Shown: one piece after another, positions 1 to 9,493 of the stretch | Numbering within the stretch: position 1 is the first letter of the stretch | How the letters are laid out: the number at the start of each line of letters is the position of its first letter | Assembly: GCF_000012885.1 (NCBI RefSeq) | Contig: NC_007498.2 | Span: 2,046,001 to 2,110,000, forward strand | Length of the DNA: 64,000 nt | Reading direction: 5' to 3' | DNA from: Syntrophotalea carbinolica DSM 2380 | Lineage (GTDB): Bacteria > Desulfobacterota > Desulfuromonadia > Desulfuromonadales > Syntrophotaleaceae | The notes under the pieces: generated by a model | Seen by the model: only the letters and a program-made list of their open reading frames with translations | The model's database searches: none | Told to the model about the DNA's origin: nothing | Translations under genes and position numbers: made by a program

Positions 1-78
1 GCCGCACCGCCTCAAATGAACGAAACGGCTGGTGGACTCGAAGGTGAGTTCGGCCATGAACCCGTGACGGCACAATAA
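1..78 (+). CDS. 3' end of an upstream tad-locus gene (partial)
   Basis: Frame 1 is open from the window edge to a TAA at 76-78 and encodes 25 residues rich in Gly, Glu and Pro, with no recognisable domain. It ends 21 bases before the next start, so it is probably the last part of the preceding gene in the tad operon. In such operons that gene is often a secretin or CpaD-like protein, but the tail is too short to identify. Confidence 0.45.
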   Translation, partial: AAPPQMNETAGGLEGEFGHEPVTAQ

Positions 79-99
79 TTCGCAAAGGAGGTCTTTATT

Positions 100-369
100 A
101 TGAAAACAATGACTTTTATCGTCGCGACCGTCCTCCTGCTGAGCGGATGTGCCTCATTGCAGGAAGCCTACTATGTCGATCGTGAATTCGGACAACTCAG
201 CCAAGCCTCATGGGATCAACAAGTCGCTTATCCCGACTACCGGTATACGGCAAAAACACCGGAAACCCTGGAAGGCATCACCGCTGAAGAAATCATGGAC
301 ATCCACAATAAAACCTATGCCGAGAAACCTGAAAAAATCGACATTATTCAATTCGGTCTGGAAGATTAG
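100..369 (+). CDS. Small lipoprotein in tad pilus locus
   Basis: An 89-residue protein with a lipoprotein signal peptide: Lys near the N terminus, a hydrophobic stretch, then the lipobox LSGC with the Cys at residue 17. The mature part is short, polar and has no domain I recognise. A strong ribosome site (AAAGGAGG) precedes the ATG. It sits directly upstream of TadE in the same direction, so it is probably a periplasm-facing lipoprotein that assists the Flp/Tad assembly complex. That role is inferred from position only. Confidence 0.75.
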   Translation: MKTMTFIVATVLLLSGCASLQEAYYVDREFGQLSQASWDQQVAYPDYRYTAKTPETLEGITAEEIMDIHNKTYAEKPEKIDIIQFGLED

Positions 370-458
370 ATTTAAACTGGGTGCTGCGATGCAAAAGCGT
401 CGCAGCACAAACAACATGTCAGCGTAACAAGACATAAAGAAGAACAAGGAGTAGCCTC

Positions 459-914
459 ATGAAATTTAACAGTCAAAAAGGGGCAGCCATTGTAGAGTTT
501 GCTGTCATCCTTCCGCTGCTGCTCCTGATCGTATTCGGCATTGTTGAGTTCGGATTCATCTTTTACAACCAGGCTATTCTCACCAATGCCAGCCGTGAAG
601 GCGCACGCAGAGCCATCGTTTTCGAAACCAATAGTAATGGTGATCGTATCTACAACGGGGCTACCGTAGAAGATACGATCAAACGATATCTTTACACGGA
701 TTATCCGACCAACAGTGATTTAAGGTTGGTTACATTCGGCACGGAAAACCTCTCAATTGCCCCCAGCAGCGCAGATGGCGAGGTGGTCATCAATCAGGGA
801 GATTACATCCTTGTCGAAGTACAATACGATTACGATTTCATGGTTTTACCATCGTTTGCCGGAATCCCGCAGACCATTACACTGACTGGGAAAACCACCA
901 TGAGGGCTGAGTAA
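459..914 (+). CDS. tadE: TadE-like pseudopilin
   Basis: A 151-residue protein with the N-terminal signature of TadE pseudopilins: a short basic leader (QKGAAIVEFAVILP) running into one hydrophobic helix, then Asn-Ala-Ser-Arg-Glu-Gly-Ala-Arg. In Tad systems TadE is processed by a prepilin peptidase and takes part in Flp pilus assembly at the inner membrane. The rest is a small extracytoplasmic domain. AAGGAG precedes the ATG. It is followed after 20 bases by the TadG-like gene, consistent with one transcript. Confidence 0.9.
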   Translation: MKFNSQKGAAIVEFAVILPLLLLIVFGIVEFGFIFYNQAILTNASREGARRAIVFETNSNGDRIYNGATVEDTIKRYLYTDYPTNSDLRLVTFGTENLSIAPSSADGEVVINQGDYILVEVQYDYDFMVLPSFAGIPQTITLTGKTTMRAE

Positions 915-934
915 AGCTCGACTGCGAGGCAGTT

Positions 935-2200
935 ATGTTAACAAAACTAATCTCACTTAAAAAAGATCAAAATGGAGCGGTCATTGTCCTGGTCGCTATT
1001 CTTCTCATTCTATTTTTGGGAATAGCTGCACTGGCCATCGACGTTTATCACGTATATGTAGTTCGCAACGAACTTCAAAATGCGGCGGACGCCGGCGCCT
1101 TGGCCGGTGCACGGGAACTGTATCTGGAGAGTGGCGCATCCGTCAATCCCAATGCAAACGTGATCGCCAACAATACCGCTATTGAAAATATCAGCGAAGA
1201 TGTTCCCGTCGAGGTTAACTACAATGCCGCTGCCAACACAGGGGACGTACAAAGAGGTCACTGGAGCTTTGCCGCGAGGCAGTTCACCCCCAACGGTTCC
1301 CTAACGGCCATCGATGTCGGCAATTATACGACAGAGGACCTGGATAATCCCGACCCCAACATCAATGGCGGTCTGATCAACGCCGTAAAGGTAGTCGTTC
1401 GACGGCAGGACAGACCGGCATCCTCCTTTTTCGCCCAGATCTTCGGCTTTGAAAACTTCGGGATTACGGCCGAAGCCATTGCCTATATCGGCTTTTCCGG
1501 AACCATCAATCCGGCAGAATTGGACCAGCCCATCGCCATATGCGAAGAGTCCATTCTCGATGATAATGGCAATTACAACTGCAATATGGGCCGGATGCTT
1601 AATAGCGGATCGAATCTCAATACATCCAACACAGGCGGATGGACCAATTTTTCGCAACCGTGCGACACAGCTGATGCCAGCGAAATGAAAGCCCTCATCT
1701 GCGGCGACGGAAACCCGGATGAAGTTACCTTTGGACAGGGCATAGGCGCGGTCGGCGGTGTACAGGATGTGGTCCTGAGCAAACTGGTTGACTGCTGGGA
1801 AGACGCTACCGATACCAAAGAGCTATGGAACATGACCCTGCCCGTCATTGAATGCCCAGGCAACAACGTCAGCAATTGTGCGAAGCTTGTCGGTGCGGTC
1901 AATGTTAATGTCGTCTGGATCGTGCATAAGAACGACCCAGGGTATGACGACGTACCAAGAGAAATGGAAGATTGGACATGCGATGCGGCAACCCCCGGAT
2001 TCGATTGCTGGAAAAGCTTCATCGATCATTTTAATCTTGCCAACGTAGAGGGCCCACCTGTATCCGATGAGGACTATGCGGAAATGTACCAAAAAAAGAA
2101 CATATTCTTCCTCCCCTCCTGTGAAGAGCAGGACCCGACCGGCGTAACGGGGGGATTGAATTTTGGCGTATTGGCTAAAATACCCGTGTTGGTAGATTGA
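935..2200 (+). CDS. tadG: TadG-like Flp pilus assembly protein, Cys-rich C-terminal part
   Basis: A 421-residue protein. Residues about 13-60 form the TadE/G-like module: a hydrophobic helix, then NELQNAADAGALAGAR, which is typical of TadG. The remainder is predicted extracytoplasmic and carries about a dozen cysteines, several in short-spaced pairs, which suggests disulfide bonds. No von Willebrand A metal site is evident, although many TadG proteins have one. It lies between tadE and cpaE in the operon and probably helps anchor or modify the pilus at the envelope. Family assignment is firm, the role is inferred. Confidence 0.85.
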   Translation: MLTKLISLKKDQNGAVIVLVAILLILFLGIAALAIDVYHVYVVRNELQNAADAGALAGARELYLESGASVNPNANVIANNTAIENISEDVPVEVNYNAAANTGDVQRGHWSFAARQFTPNGSLTAIDVGNYTTEDLDNPDPNINGGLINAVKVVVRRQDRPASSFFAQIFGFENFGITAEAIAYIGFSGTINPAELDQPIAICEESILDDNGNYNCNMGRMLNSGSNLNTSNTGGWTNFSQPCDTADASEMKALICGDGNPDEVTFGQGIGAVGGVQDVVLSKLVDCWEDATDTKELWNMTLPVIECPGNNVSNCAKLVGAVNVNVVWIVHKNDPGYDDVPREMEDWTCDAATPGFDCWKSFIDHFNLANVEGPPVSDEDYAEMYQKKNIFFLPSCEEQDPTGVTGGLNFGVLAKIPVLVD

Positions 2201-2256
2201 ATTTCAAGAACGCCAAGACGGGTATCACAAACGCAATTTTCATGAAAAGGTGATCC

Positions 2257-3435
2257 ATGCCACGTAAACTACTCGTAGCCATTGAAATAGCGGACAGTCG
2301 CCTGGTCCACACGCTCCAGGAAAAACTCAAGGAAATACCCAACCTGGAGATCGCGCAGTGGTTCGATTCGGCTGCCGAGAAAGGTTCCCTCGCCGTTAAG
2401 GGATTGCCGGATATCATCCTGCTCGACGACACCACCGATGGCACATCCATATTCAACCGCCTCCAACTTATTCGACAGAACTTTCCGCATGCTGCAGTTT
2501 TCGTTACATCGACCAACCAGTTTCCGCAACATATCGTTGAAGTCATGAAAGCCGGAGTATCGGAATACCTGGTAACGCCAATCAACGATAAAGTCCTTAA
2601 AAACGCCGTGGAGGATGTTCGACTTAAACTTGCCTCCATGGGCCAGGTGTCGCGGGGATCGATCTACAGTTTTATCAGCAGCAAAGGCGGTCTTGGTTCG
2701 ACCGTTCTAGCCGTCAATACCGCTTGCGCCCTGGCCAAACACAAGGAATCGCGCATTGCCCTTTTCGACATGAGCATTCAGTCGGGCGACGCAACTGTTC
2801 TGCTCGATCTCTACCCCCAGACCACCATGAGCGATATCGTCCGCAATTACCATCGACTCGACAGTTCCTTTTTGTTGGCCGCCATGACCAAGCATGCCTC
2901 GGGTCTGGAATTTATGGCGGCCCCGAATAACCCCGAAGATTACGATCTCATCAAAACGGAACATGTCTCACAGGTACTGGATCTTGCCCGCAAGATTTAT
3001 GACCAGGTGGTCGTCGATTGCACCTCCATGTCGATCAACGACAGTAATATCGAAATATTCAAGATGTCCGAGGTTGTTTTCCTTGTCACCGACATGTCGG
3101 TTCCTGCAATCCGTAACTGTGCCCGTTTGATCAAACTTTTGCAAAAACTCGGTATCGACGACAATCATATCGAGGTTGTCGTAAATCGCTTCATCAAGGG
3201 CGGTTCCTTGAGCCTTAGTGATGTCGAAAAAAATCTTGGCAAAAAGGTTTTCTGGCTTTTCCCCAATGATTTCAAGGGAGTCGTTGCTTCCATCAATAAG
3301 GGGGAGCCGCTTATGTCTGGCCACTCAGGCACTCCCCTGGCAAAAAATGTCGGCCAGTTTGTCGAAAAGGTTAAATCACCCGAAGGCAAACACACCTTTC
3401 GAGGAATACGCGGAGCCTTCGGAAAGGCTATTTAA
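2257..3435 (+). CDS. cpaE: CpaE-like pilus assembly ATPase
   Basis: A 392-residue protein with two domains. Residues 1-125 resemble a receiver domain (LLVAIEIADS at the start, PDIILLDD as the acidic strand, EYLVTPIND near the end). Residues 135-380 are a ParA/MinD-type ATPase with a deviant Walker A at 142-149 (SKGGLGST, lacking the second Lys), as is common in CpaE/TadZ. The family localises the Tad apparatus at a cell pole or patch. AAGGTGAT precedes the ATG. It is followed by a 118-base gap and then cpaF. Confidence 0.9.
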   Translation: MPRKLLVAIEIADSRLVHTLQEKLKEIPNLEIAQWFDSAAEKGSLAVKGLPDIILLDDTTDGTSIFNRLQLIRQNFPHAAVFVTSTNQFPQHIVEVMKAGVSEYLVTPINDKVLKNAVEDVRLKLASMGQVSRGSIYSFISSKGGLGSTVLAVNTACALAKHKESRIALFDMSIQSGDATVLLDLYPQTTMSDIVRNYHRLDSSFLLAAMTKHASGLEFMAAPNNPEDYDLIKTEHVSQVLDLARKIYDQVVVDCTSMSINDSNIEIFKMSEVVFLVTDMSVPAIRNCARLIKLLQKLGIDDNHIEVVVNRFIKGGSLSLSDVEKNLGKKVFWLFPNDFKGVVASINKGEPLMSGHSGTPLAKNVGQFVEKVKSPEGKHTFRGIRGAFGKAI

Positions 3436-3553
3436 CTATTCAGGTTGCAGACTCGAGGCGCAGCCAAATGCGATTAAAGAGACACGTTATTACGAAGGAT
3501 CAACCTACGATCTGCGAACCGTTAACCTGAATACCATGACATAGGAGGACGCT

Positions 3554-4909
3554 GTGGCAATCAAGGATCTGTTTTCTTCAGGCAAGCCTGCTTCGCCCGA
3601 TGTTCCCGAACCCAAAACGGGAACCGGTGAACGGGACGCGTTATTTTATGAAATAAAACACAAGATCCATAACCGCTTCGTGGAAGAAGCCAATCTCGCA
3701 GCACTTGATGATCTGGACCAGGCAGAAGTCAAACAGGAAATAGGAAAGATCGTTGACTACTTCCTCAGGGAGGAGCAGGTTCTTCTAAACGAGGAAGAAC
3801 ACAATGCACTGATTCTCGAGATCCTCGATGAATTGACGGGGCTCGGTCCTATTGAACCGTTTTTCAAAGACCCCACTATTTCGGATATTCTCTGCAACAC
3901 GTACAAGGATATCTATGTAGAACGAAGGGGCCTGCTGGAAAAAACTCCGGCCCGATTCGTCGATAACGCCCATTTGATGAACATCATCGACCGTATCATT
4001 TCGCGGGTCGGACGCCGGATCGACGAATCGTCCCCTATGGTTGATGCCCGACTGGCTGATGGCTCCCGCGTTAACGCCATCATCCCTCCCCTGTCCCTTG
4101 ACGGACCGATCCTGTCCATTCGACGGTTTTCCGTCAATCCTTTGAAAATGGACGATCTCATCAACTACAAAACCCTGACGCCGGATATCGCCACTCTGCT
4201 GGCGGGTAGCGTAAAATCCAAACTGAATATCATGATTTCCGGCGGTACCGGTGCCGGTAAAACCACCTTACTGAATATTCTGTCCGGTTTTATCCCCGGT
4301 AATGAACGCATCATCACTATCGAGGATTCTGCCGAACTGCAACTCCAGCAGGAGCATGTGATCCGCCTCGAAACGCGACCCGCCAGTATCGAAGGCACCG
4401 GCATGGTGACCCAGCGTGATCTGGTTCGCAACAGTCTGCGCATGCGTCCCGACCGCATTATCGTCGGCGAGGTTCGCGGCTCGGAGGCTTTCGACATGCT
4501 GCAGGCCATGAATACCGGCCATGAGGGATCCTTGACCACCATTCACTCGAACTCGCCAAGAGATTCCCTGACCCGACTTGAATCCATGATTCTCATGACC
4601 GGCGTCAATCTTCCGGAACACGCCATGCGCTTCATGGTTTCCTCGGCTTTGGACATGGTTGTTCAGGTGTCCCGTCTGGCCGATGGAACACGTAAGGTAA
4701 CGTCGATAGCAGAAGTTGTCGGCATGGAAGGTGAGGTCATCACCCTGCAGGACATCTTTGTTTTCGAACGGCAGGGGATCGATGCCAACGGCAAGGTCGT
4801 CGGACGATTCCATGCCACGGGTATTCGACCTAAATTTGCGGACAAACTGGAGGTAGCCGGCGTCGACGTCCCTGAAGATCTGTTCCTTGCCCATAAATAC
4901 TTTGAATAA
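3554..4909 (+). CDS. cpaF: CpaF/TadA pilus assembly ATPase, GTG start
   Basis: A 451-residue secretion ATPase of the type II/IV family that powers Flp pilus extension. Walker A is GGTGAGKTT at 230-238. The Walker B region ([12 protein letters not shown]) and the His-box stretch ([16 protein letters not shown]) follow in the usual order. The N-terminal 200 residues match the CpaF regulatory domain. The start is GTG at 3554, supported by AGGAGG at 3543-3548. The stop is nine bases from tadB, which argues for translational coupling. Confidence 0.95.
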   Translation: MAIKDLFSSGKPASPDVPEPKTGTGERDALFYEIKHKIHNRFVEEANLAALDDLDQAEVKQEIGKIVDYFLREEQVLLNEEEHNALILEILDELTGLGPIEPFFKDPTISDILCNTYKDIYVERRGLLEKTPARFVDNAHLMNIIDRIISRVGRRIDESSPMVDARLADGSRVNAIIPPLSLDGPILSIRRFSVNPLKMDDLINYKTLTPDIATLLAGSVKSKLNIMISGGTGAGKTTLLNILSGFIPGNERIITIEDSAELQLQQEHVIRLETRPASIEGTGMVTQRDLVRNSLRMRPDRIIVGEVRGSEAFDMLQAMNTGHEGSLTTIHSNSPRDSLTRLESMILMTGVNLPEHAMRFMVSSALDMVVQVSRLADGTRKVTSIAEVVGMEGEVITLQDIFVFERQGIDANGKVVGRFHATGIRPKFADKLEVAGVDVPEDLFLAHKYFE

Positions 4910-4918
4910 GGAGGCCGC

Positions 4919-5896
4919 ATGGATCTTCTTGATACCCTCATAATGGCCACGGTTTTCCTGTTTACCACCTCAGTGGTGGCCCTGCTCTTTATGGCTTGGT
5001 CGGAAAGCCGTTTTGCAGAAAAAAAAGCCATTAAAAAACGCCTTTTGTATATCTCGGCCGGGGGCAAACACGGTCGGGAAAAGTTGCTGAATTATCGTGA
5101 CAAGGTGCTACGAAACGCCGGTACGGTTCAAAAGCTGGCATTGAAAATGCCCCGCGTAAGCACTCTGGATCGTATGCTTCTCAAATCCGGATTGCCATTT
5201 AACGCAAGTGTCTTCGTACTGCTGAGTTTATCATTGGGCCTGATCGCCTTGTTATTGGGGTTGAAATTCATCCCATATACTTTCATCACTATTGCCCTGG
5301 CTATCCTGATTTTTTGCTTGCCATTCGCATATCTGAAACTTGCAGAAAATACTTATCACGCTAGATTTCAAGATCAACTGCCGGAAGCCCTCGACCTGCT
5401 GGCAAGAGCACTGCGCTCCGGCCACGCCATGACCTCAGGGCTTGAAATGGTCGCCGCCGAAATGGACCCGCCGATCAGTTCCGAATTCGGCGCCGCTGTC
5501 GACGAGATAAATCTGGGGCTGACTTTTCAGGAGGCTTTCGAAAACCTCTGTGAACGCGTTCCCAGTACCGATCTGAGATTTTTCGCTATTTCCGTCATCA
5601 TTCAACGCGAAACCGGCGGCAATGTGGCTGAAATCCTCGATAGCATCAGCCGGCTTATCCGCGAACGAATTCAGTTTAAACGACAGGTCAAAGCCTTGAC
5701 CGCCGAGGGTCGATTATCCGCCATGGTATTGATCGGCTTGCCCATAGCTTTGTTTGGTTACATCTTTTTCGTCAACCATCAGTATCTGTCCCTTCTGTGG
5801 ACCGAACCATTGGGCCAATACATGCTGGCAGGCGCTATAGTGCTCCAGATATTGGGTGCCTTCATTATTAAAAAGATCGTCACCATCGAGTTGTAA
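4919..5896 (+). CDS. tadB: TadB inner-membrane platform protein
   Basis: A 325-residue protein with a T2SSF/GspF-like domain. It has an N-terminal membrane helix, a paired hydrophobic segment around residues 97-140, the cytoplasmic helix bundle (LPEALDLLARALRSGHAM, then LCERVPSTDLRFFAISV) and C-terminal membrane helices. In Tad systems TadB pairs with TadC to form the inner-membrane platform driven by CpaF. GGAGG precedes the ATG. It is eleven bases from tadC. Confidence 0.93.
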   Translation: MDLLDTLIMATVFLFTTSVVALLFMAWSESRFAEKKAIKKRLLYISAGGKHGREKLLNYRDKVLRNAGTVQKLALKMPRVSTLDRMLLKSGLPFNASVFVLLSLSLGLIALLLGLKFIPYTFITIALAILIFCLPFAYLKLAENTYHARFQDQLPEALDLLARALRSGHAMTSGLEMVAAEMDPPISSEFGAAVDEINLGLTFQEAFENLCERVPSTDLRFFAISVIIQRETGGNVAEILDSISRLIRERIQFKRQVKALTAEGRLSAMVLIGLPIALFGYIFFVNHQYLSLLWTEPLGQYMLAGAIVLQILGAFIIKKIVTIEL

Positions 5897-5907
5897 GGAG
5901 GCCCTTT

Positions 5908-6888
5908 ATGAACACCATCTTGAATGTGTATTATCGGTTACTGGAAAATGCAGGGTATTGGGCCGTACTTATCCTGACATTTCTGACAGTGGCCCTGATT
6001 GTTATGGGGATTTACCTGCTCTTCCTGCGTAAATCACGAGAAGAGGAACGCCTGGAGAAGCTGTTACCTTCTTCCAAGATTCCTTTCAAAAAGAAACCCA
6101 AACTGCTTGAAGGCGAAGGAAACGGCTTTGTTACACGCTTTGCCAAACCGATCGATGAAATTGTCGCCAATAAACCGGGCGCTCTGCATAAATCGATCAG
6201 GTTGCGCCTTATTCAGGCAGGATGGCGCTCGAATGCCGCTTATTACAACTTCATCACCACAAAAGTTCTGCTCGGTCTGATCTTCCCGCTGTCTTACCTG
6301 ATCTCACGATTTTTCTTCACCTTCTCCCTGCAATTCGTCCTGCTGTGCCTATTGCTGGCTATCATCGGTTTCGGCCTCCCCGATAGTATCCTCGGCTTCG
6401 TTGTTCGATCGCGCCAGAACCGTATCATGCGCGCTCTGCCGGATGCACTCGACCTGATGGTAGTCTGCGTCGAAGCTGGACTGGGGCTTGATATGACCTT
6501 TCGCCGAGTAGGCGAAGAAATCCGGCCCTTAAGCCACGATCTGAGCGATGAATTTCATCTGACCAATCTTGAAATCAGAGCCGGGAAACCCCGTAATGAA
6601 TGTTTTAAAAACATGTCCTTACGAACCGGAGTACCCGAAGTAAGCAATCTCATGACCATCCTGATTCAAACGAGCCGATTCGGCACAAGCCTGGCCAAGG
6701 CATTGCGGGTTCATTCCGATGCTATGCGCATAAAGCGACGCCAGATCGCCGAAGAAAAAGCGGCCAAATCAACCGTTAAGCTTATATTTCCCCTGGTGTT
6801 CTTTATCTTCCCTGCAATCTTCGTTGTTCTCGTAGGTCCGGGTGTGATAAGAATCATAAATGTGCTGTTCCCCGCCATGGGGGGCTAA
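5908..6888 (+). CDS. tadC: TadC inner-membrane platform protein
   Basis: A 326-residue T2SSF-domain protein. It has membrane helices near residues 15-40 and 120-160 and at the C terminus, and the domain core LPDALDLMVVCVEAGLGL followed by MTILIQTSRFGTSLAKAL, which is typical of TadC. It is the partner of TadB in the Flp pilus platform. The start is supported by AAGGAGG at 5895-5901, overlapping the end of tadB. No convincing hairpin terminator follows the gene, so transcription may continue into the TPR gene. Confidence 0.93.
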   Translation: MNTILNVYYRLLENAGYWAVLILTFLTVALIVMGIYLLFLRKSREEERLEKLLPSSKIPFKKKPKLLEGEGNGFVTRFAKPIDEIVANKPGALHKSIRLRLIQAGWRSNAAYYNFITTKVLLGLIFPLSYLISRFFFTFSLQFVLLCLLLAIIGFGLPDSILGFVVRSRQNRIMRALPDALDLMVVCVEAGLGLDMTFRRVGEEIRPLSHDLSDEFHLTNLEIRAGKPRNECFKNMSLRTGVPEVSNLMTILIQTSRFGTSLAKALRVHSDAMRIKRRQIAEEKAAKSTVKLIFPLVFFIFPAIFVVLVGPGVIRIINVLFPAMGG

Positions 6889-6974
6889 TCGATCCACAAC
6901 CATTATCTTTTATCATGGCACGCTTGTAGTAAAATCGAAATTCCATGCTATTGAATTGTCAAGGAGAGTCATCA

Positions 6975-7940
6975 TTGAAAAATCCGACTATTACGCCTTG
7001 CCTTACCTCCGCACCCAGGGCGGCCACAGGCTTGTTGTGCTCTTTACTGCTTATATGCATGGTGGCTTGCGCGCCTGTCGCAGATCCCTACCACCAGAGA
7101 ATTGCTAAACTGACCGTTCTGGAAAACGGAGACGACGACTCCTTCAAGGAAAAAATAGCCGATCTTCCGGCGGAAGATTTAACCGAAAAAGGCAATGTAT
7201 ACCTTAACCAGGGAAATCTGGAGCTGGCAAGACTGCACTTCTCCGCCGCCCTCCAAAAACAGCCGGAATTCCTCCCTCCCCTGGCTGGCATGGGGCAGGT
7301 TTTCTTCAAACGTGGCAATACAGCCAGGGCCCGGGAGATCTTCAATACGGTTCTTGAAAAAGACCCGCAAAATATGGTTGCGATGCTCGGCCTTGCCAGA
7401 CTGGCCAGAAGTCGTGGCGATTATGCAACAGCCGAAACATTGCTGGAGAGGCTCTATGCTCTCCATCCCGAAAACCCGCTGATCATGAGTGAACTGGCCA
7501 TAACCTATGACAGTATCGGGCAGGATAGACTCATCAAAGCCGAACCTTTACACAAGCAGGTTCTGGAACTACAACCGGACATACCGGCCGGATATAACAA
7601 CCTCGGTTTCAATTACCTTCTTCAGGGGCTTTACAGCGAAGCGGTTCCCTTCTTCTCCAAAGCTCTGGCCATCGATCCTGCCGATGTGCGTGCAAAGAAC
7701 AATCTCGCAACGGCTTTTCTGCTTAACAACGAAGAGATACGTGCTTTACAACTTTTCGAGGACACCCTTGGCAAGCCTGCCGCTTACAACAATATCGGTT
7801 ACCTGTACATGACCCAGGGGAACTGGGACAAAGCGGAGAGATCTTTCCGGAAAGCCCTGGAACTCAATCCGGTTTTCTATCTGCGCGCCCAGCAAAACCT
7901 TGAGCGCCTCAATAGCCTGCGCTCCCAGCCGGCAGACTGA
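6975..7940 (+). CDS. tadD: TadD-like TPR lipoprotein, TTG start
   Basis: I place the start at TTG 6975, because AAGGAG at 6961-6966 is correctly spaced for it. An in-frame ATG at 6945 lacks such a site and would put a polar stretch before the signal peptide. The 321-residue product has a lipoprotein signal (hydrophobic run, then MVAC as the lipobox) and six or more TPR-like helical pairs with repeated P-x-x-P/A endings. TadD proteins are TPR lipoproteins that help secretin assembly. Its position right after tadC supports this role. Confidence 0.85.
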   Translation: MKNPTITPCLTSAPRAATGLLCSLLLICMVACAPVADPYHQRIAKLTVLENGDDDSFKEKIADLPAEDLTEKGNVYLNQGNLELARLHFSAALQKQPEFLPPLAGMGQVFFKRGNTARAREIFNTVLEKDPQNMVAMLGLARLARSRGDYATAETLLERLYALHPENPLIMSELAITYDSIGQDRLIKAEPLHKQVLELQPDIPAGYNNLGFNYLLQGLYSEAVPFFSKALAIDPADVRAKNNLATAFLLNNEEIRALQLFEDTLGKPAAYNNIGYLYMTQGNWDKAERSFRKALELNPVFYLRAQQNLERLNSLRSQPAD

Positions 7941-7957
7941 AAAAAGGGGCGGTCAGC

Positions 7958-9493
7958 ATGGGCAGCCAACGACAAAGTTTCGGCCAAATCGCTGTTTTGC
8001 CGGATATTGCCGGCATGTACGGTTTTATCACCTTTGCTCTTCTGGTGATTTTTGACAGCGGCAAGGCCCTATTGGATGGCGATACTTTGTGGCATATAGC
8101 TGCCGGTAAGCACATGTTGGCGGATAGGGCCATTCTGACTCGTGATATCTTCTCCCATACCGCATTTGGCAAACCATGGACGGCCCATGAATGGTTATCC
8201 GAAATCATCATGGCCTGGCTTCACCAGCACACCGGGCTTATCGGTGTTGTTGTCTTTTTCTTCCTCATCGCCGCCTTGAGCTTCTGGCTGCTGTTCCGCA
8301 TGGTAGCAACCGTAACCAATGAATGGATCGCAACTCTCGCCGTTTCCGTCGCCCTCACCTTTTCCATGGCACACCTGCTGGCCCGACCGCACGTTTTTTC
8401 CTGGTTGTTCGGTGTCATCAGCCTCTTTGCCCTTTACAAACAAGGGCGCTGGCTTTGGCTCCTGCCGCCTTTAACGGCCGTATGGGCCAATCTGCACGGA
8501 GGATTTATACTAGGCCTGGCCTTGCAGGGACTCTTTATCGGCGGCACGTTATTGGAGGATATTTTAACGAAACAAATACGGCAGGTACCTGTCCTTTGGC
8601 AACAAGTCAAACGTCCCACCGTTTTTTTTGTGTTGTCGATACTGGCGGCAGGCATCAATCCCTTCGGGTTTAAGCTTTATCTTTTCCCCTTCCAGGTAAC
8701 CAACAAGGTTTTCTCCGCCAGCATCATGGAATGGTTGTCGCCCAACCTTCAGGAGGATTGGCTGTTTCGCTTTTTTGTACTGCTCATGCTCTTACTCATG
8801 TCTCTTAAACGAACCTCAACCAATTGGACCGACCGGCTATTCGTTTTATTTTTCTTTAACGCCGCTTTGACTCACCAACGCTATATGGGCATGGCGTCCG
8901 TTTTTGTTTGTCCCTATTTCGCCAAGAGCCTTGAATCCTTACCGTGGCCCCGTATTTCTTTTTTTGGCAAAAAAAGTGAAGGAAAGCAACTACAGACTTC
9001 CTCCATCAGCGGTCCCGTTCTGACGATTATGCTGGCAATGCTGCTCGGCTTTCTTAGTGGCCCCAGTTTTCCCCACAGCCGGGATGTTTTGGAAACTTTT
9101 CTCCCTTTGCCCGATACCAATCACCCCATAGAAGCCATACAGCATTTGAAAAAAACACACCCATCGGGGAAGATGTTCAATAAATATTCGTGGGGAGGAC
9201 ATCTGATTTACGAACTAGGCCCGGAACGGAAGGTCTTTATAGACGGACGTGCAGATATGTACGGTGCAGAGATTTTTAGTGACTATCAAAAAATCATTTC
9301 TCTGGATAAAAAAGCAGAATTACTCTTGAAGCGTTATGATATCGACTGGATACTCTACCCTGTTGATTCAGCCTTGGTGCGCTACCTTAAGGCGACAGGA
9401 AGCTGGCAGGAAACCTATGCGGATGAAAAAGCGGCTATTCTAGTGCGCCGCAACGAACCAACTAATCTTTTCGGCACAGACAAAAAACACTGA
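7958..9493 (+). CDS. Multi-spanning membrane protein, GT-C glycosyltransferase-like
   Basis: A 511-residue protein with about ten hydrophobic segments between residues 15 and 375 and a soluble C-terminal domain. The N-terminal loop holds D-G-D-T-L-W-H-I-A-A-G and, further on, W-T-A-H-E-W-L. Acidic and His residues in the first loop resemble GT-C enzymes that use lipid-linked sugars. The C-terminal part has NKYSWGGHLIYELGP and IDGRADMYG, features I know from uncharacterised Geobacter-type membrane proteins. It starts 17 bases after tadD, so it may be cotranscribed and could act on surface glycans. It overlaps the convergent methyltransferase gene by 32 bases. Confidence 0.6.
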   Translation: MGSQRQSFGQIAVLPDIAGMYGFITFALLVIFDSGKALLDGDTLWHIAAGKHMLADRAILTRDIFSHTAFGKPWTAHEWLSEIIMAWLHQHTGLIGVVVFFFLIAALSFWLLFRMVATVTNEWIATLAVSVALTFSMAHLLARPHVFSWLFGVISLFALYKQGRWLWLLPPLTAVWANLHGGFILGLALQGLFIGGTLLEDILTKQIRQVPVLWQQVKRPTVFFVLSILAAGINPFGFKLYLFPFQVTNKVFSASIMEWLSPNLQEDWLFRFFVLLMLLLMSLKRTSTNWTDRLFVLFFFNAALTHQRYMGMASVFVCPYFAKSLESLPWPRISFFGKKSEGKQLQTSSISGPVLTIMLAMLLGFLSGPSFPHSRDVLETFLPLPDTNHPIEAIQHLKKTHPSGKMFNKYSWGGHLIYELGPERKVFIDGRADMYGAEIFSDYQKIISLDKKAELLLKRYDIDWILYPVDSALVRYLKATGSWQETYADEKAAILVRRNEPTNLFGTDKKH

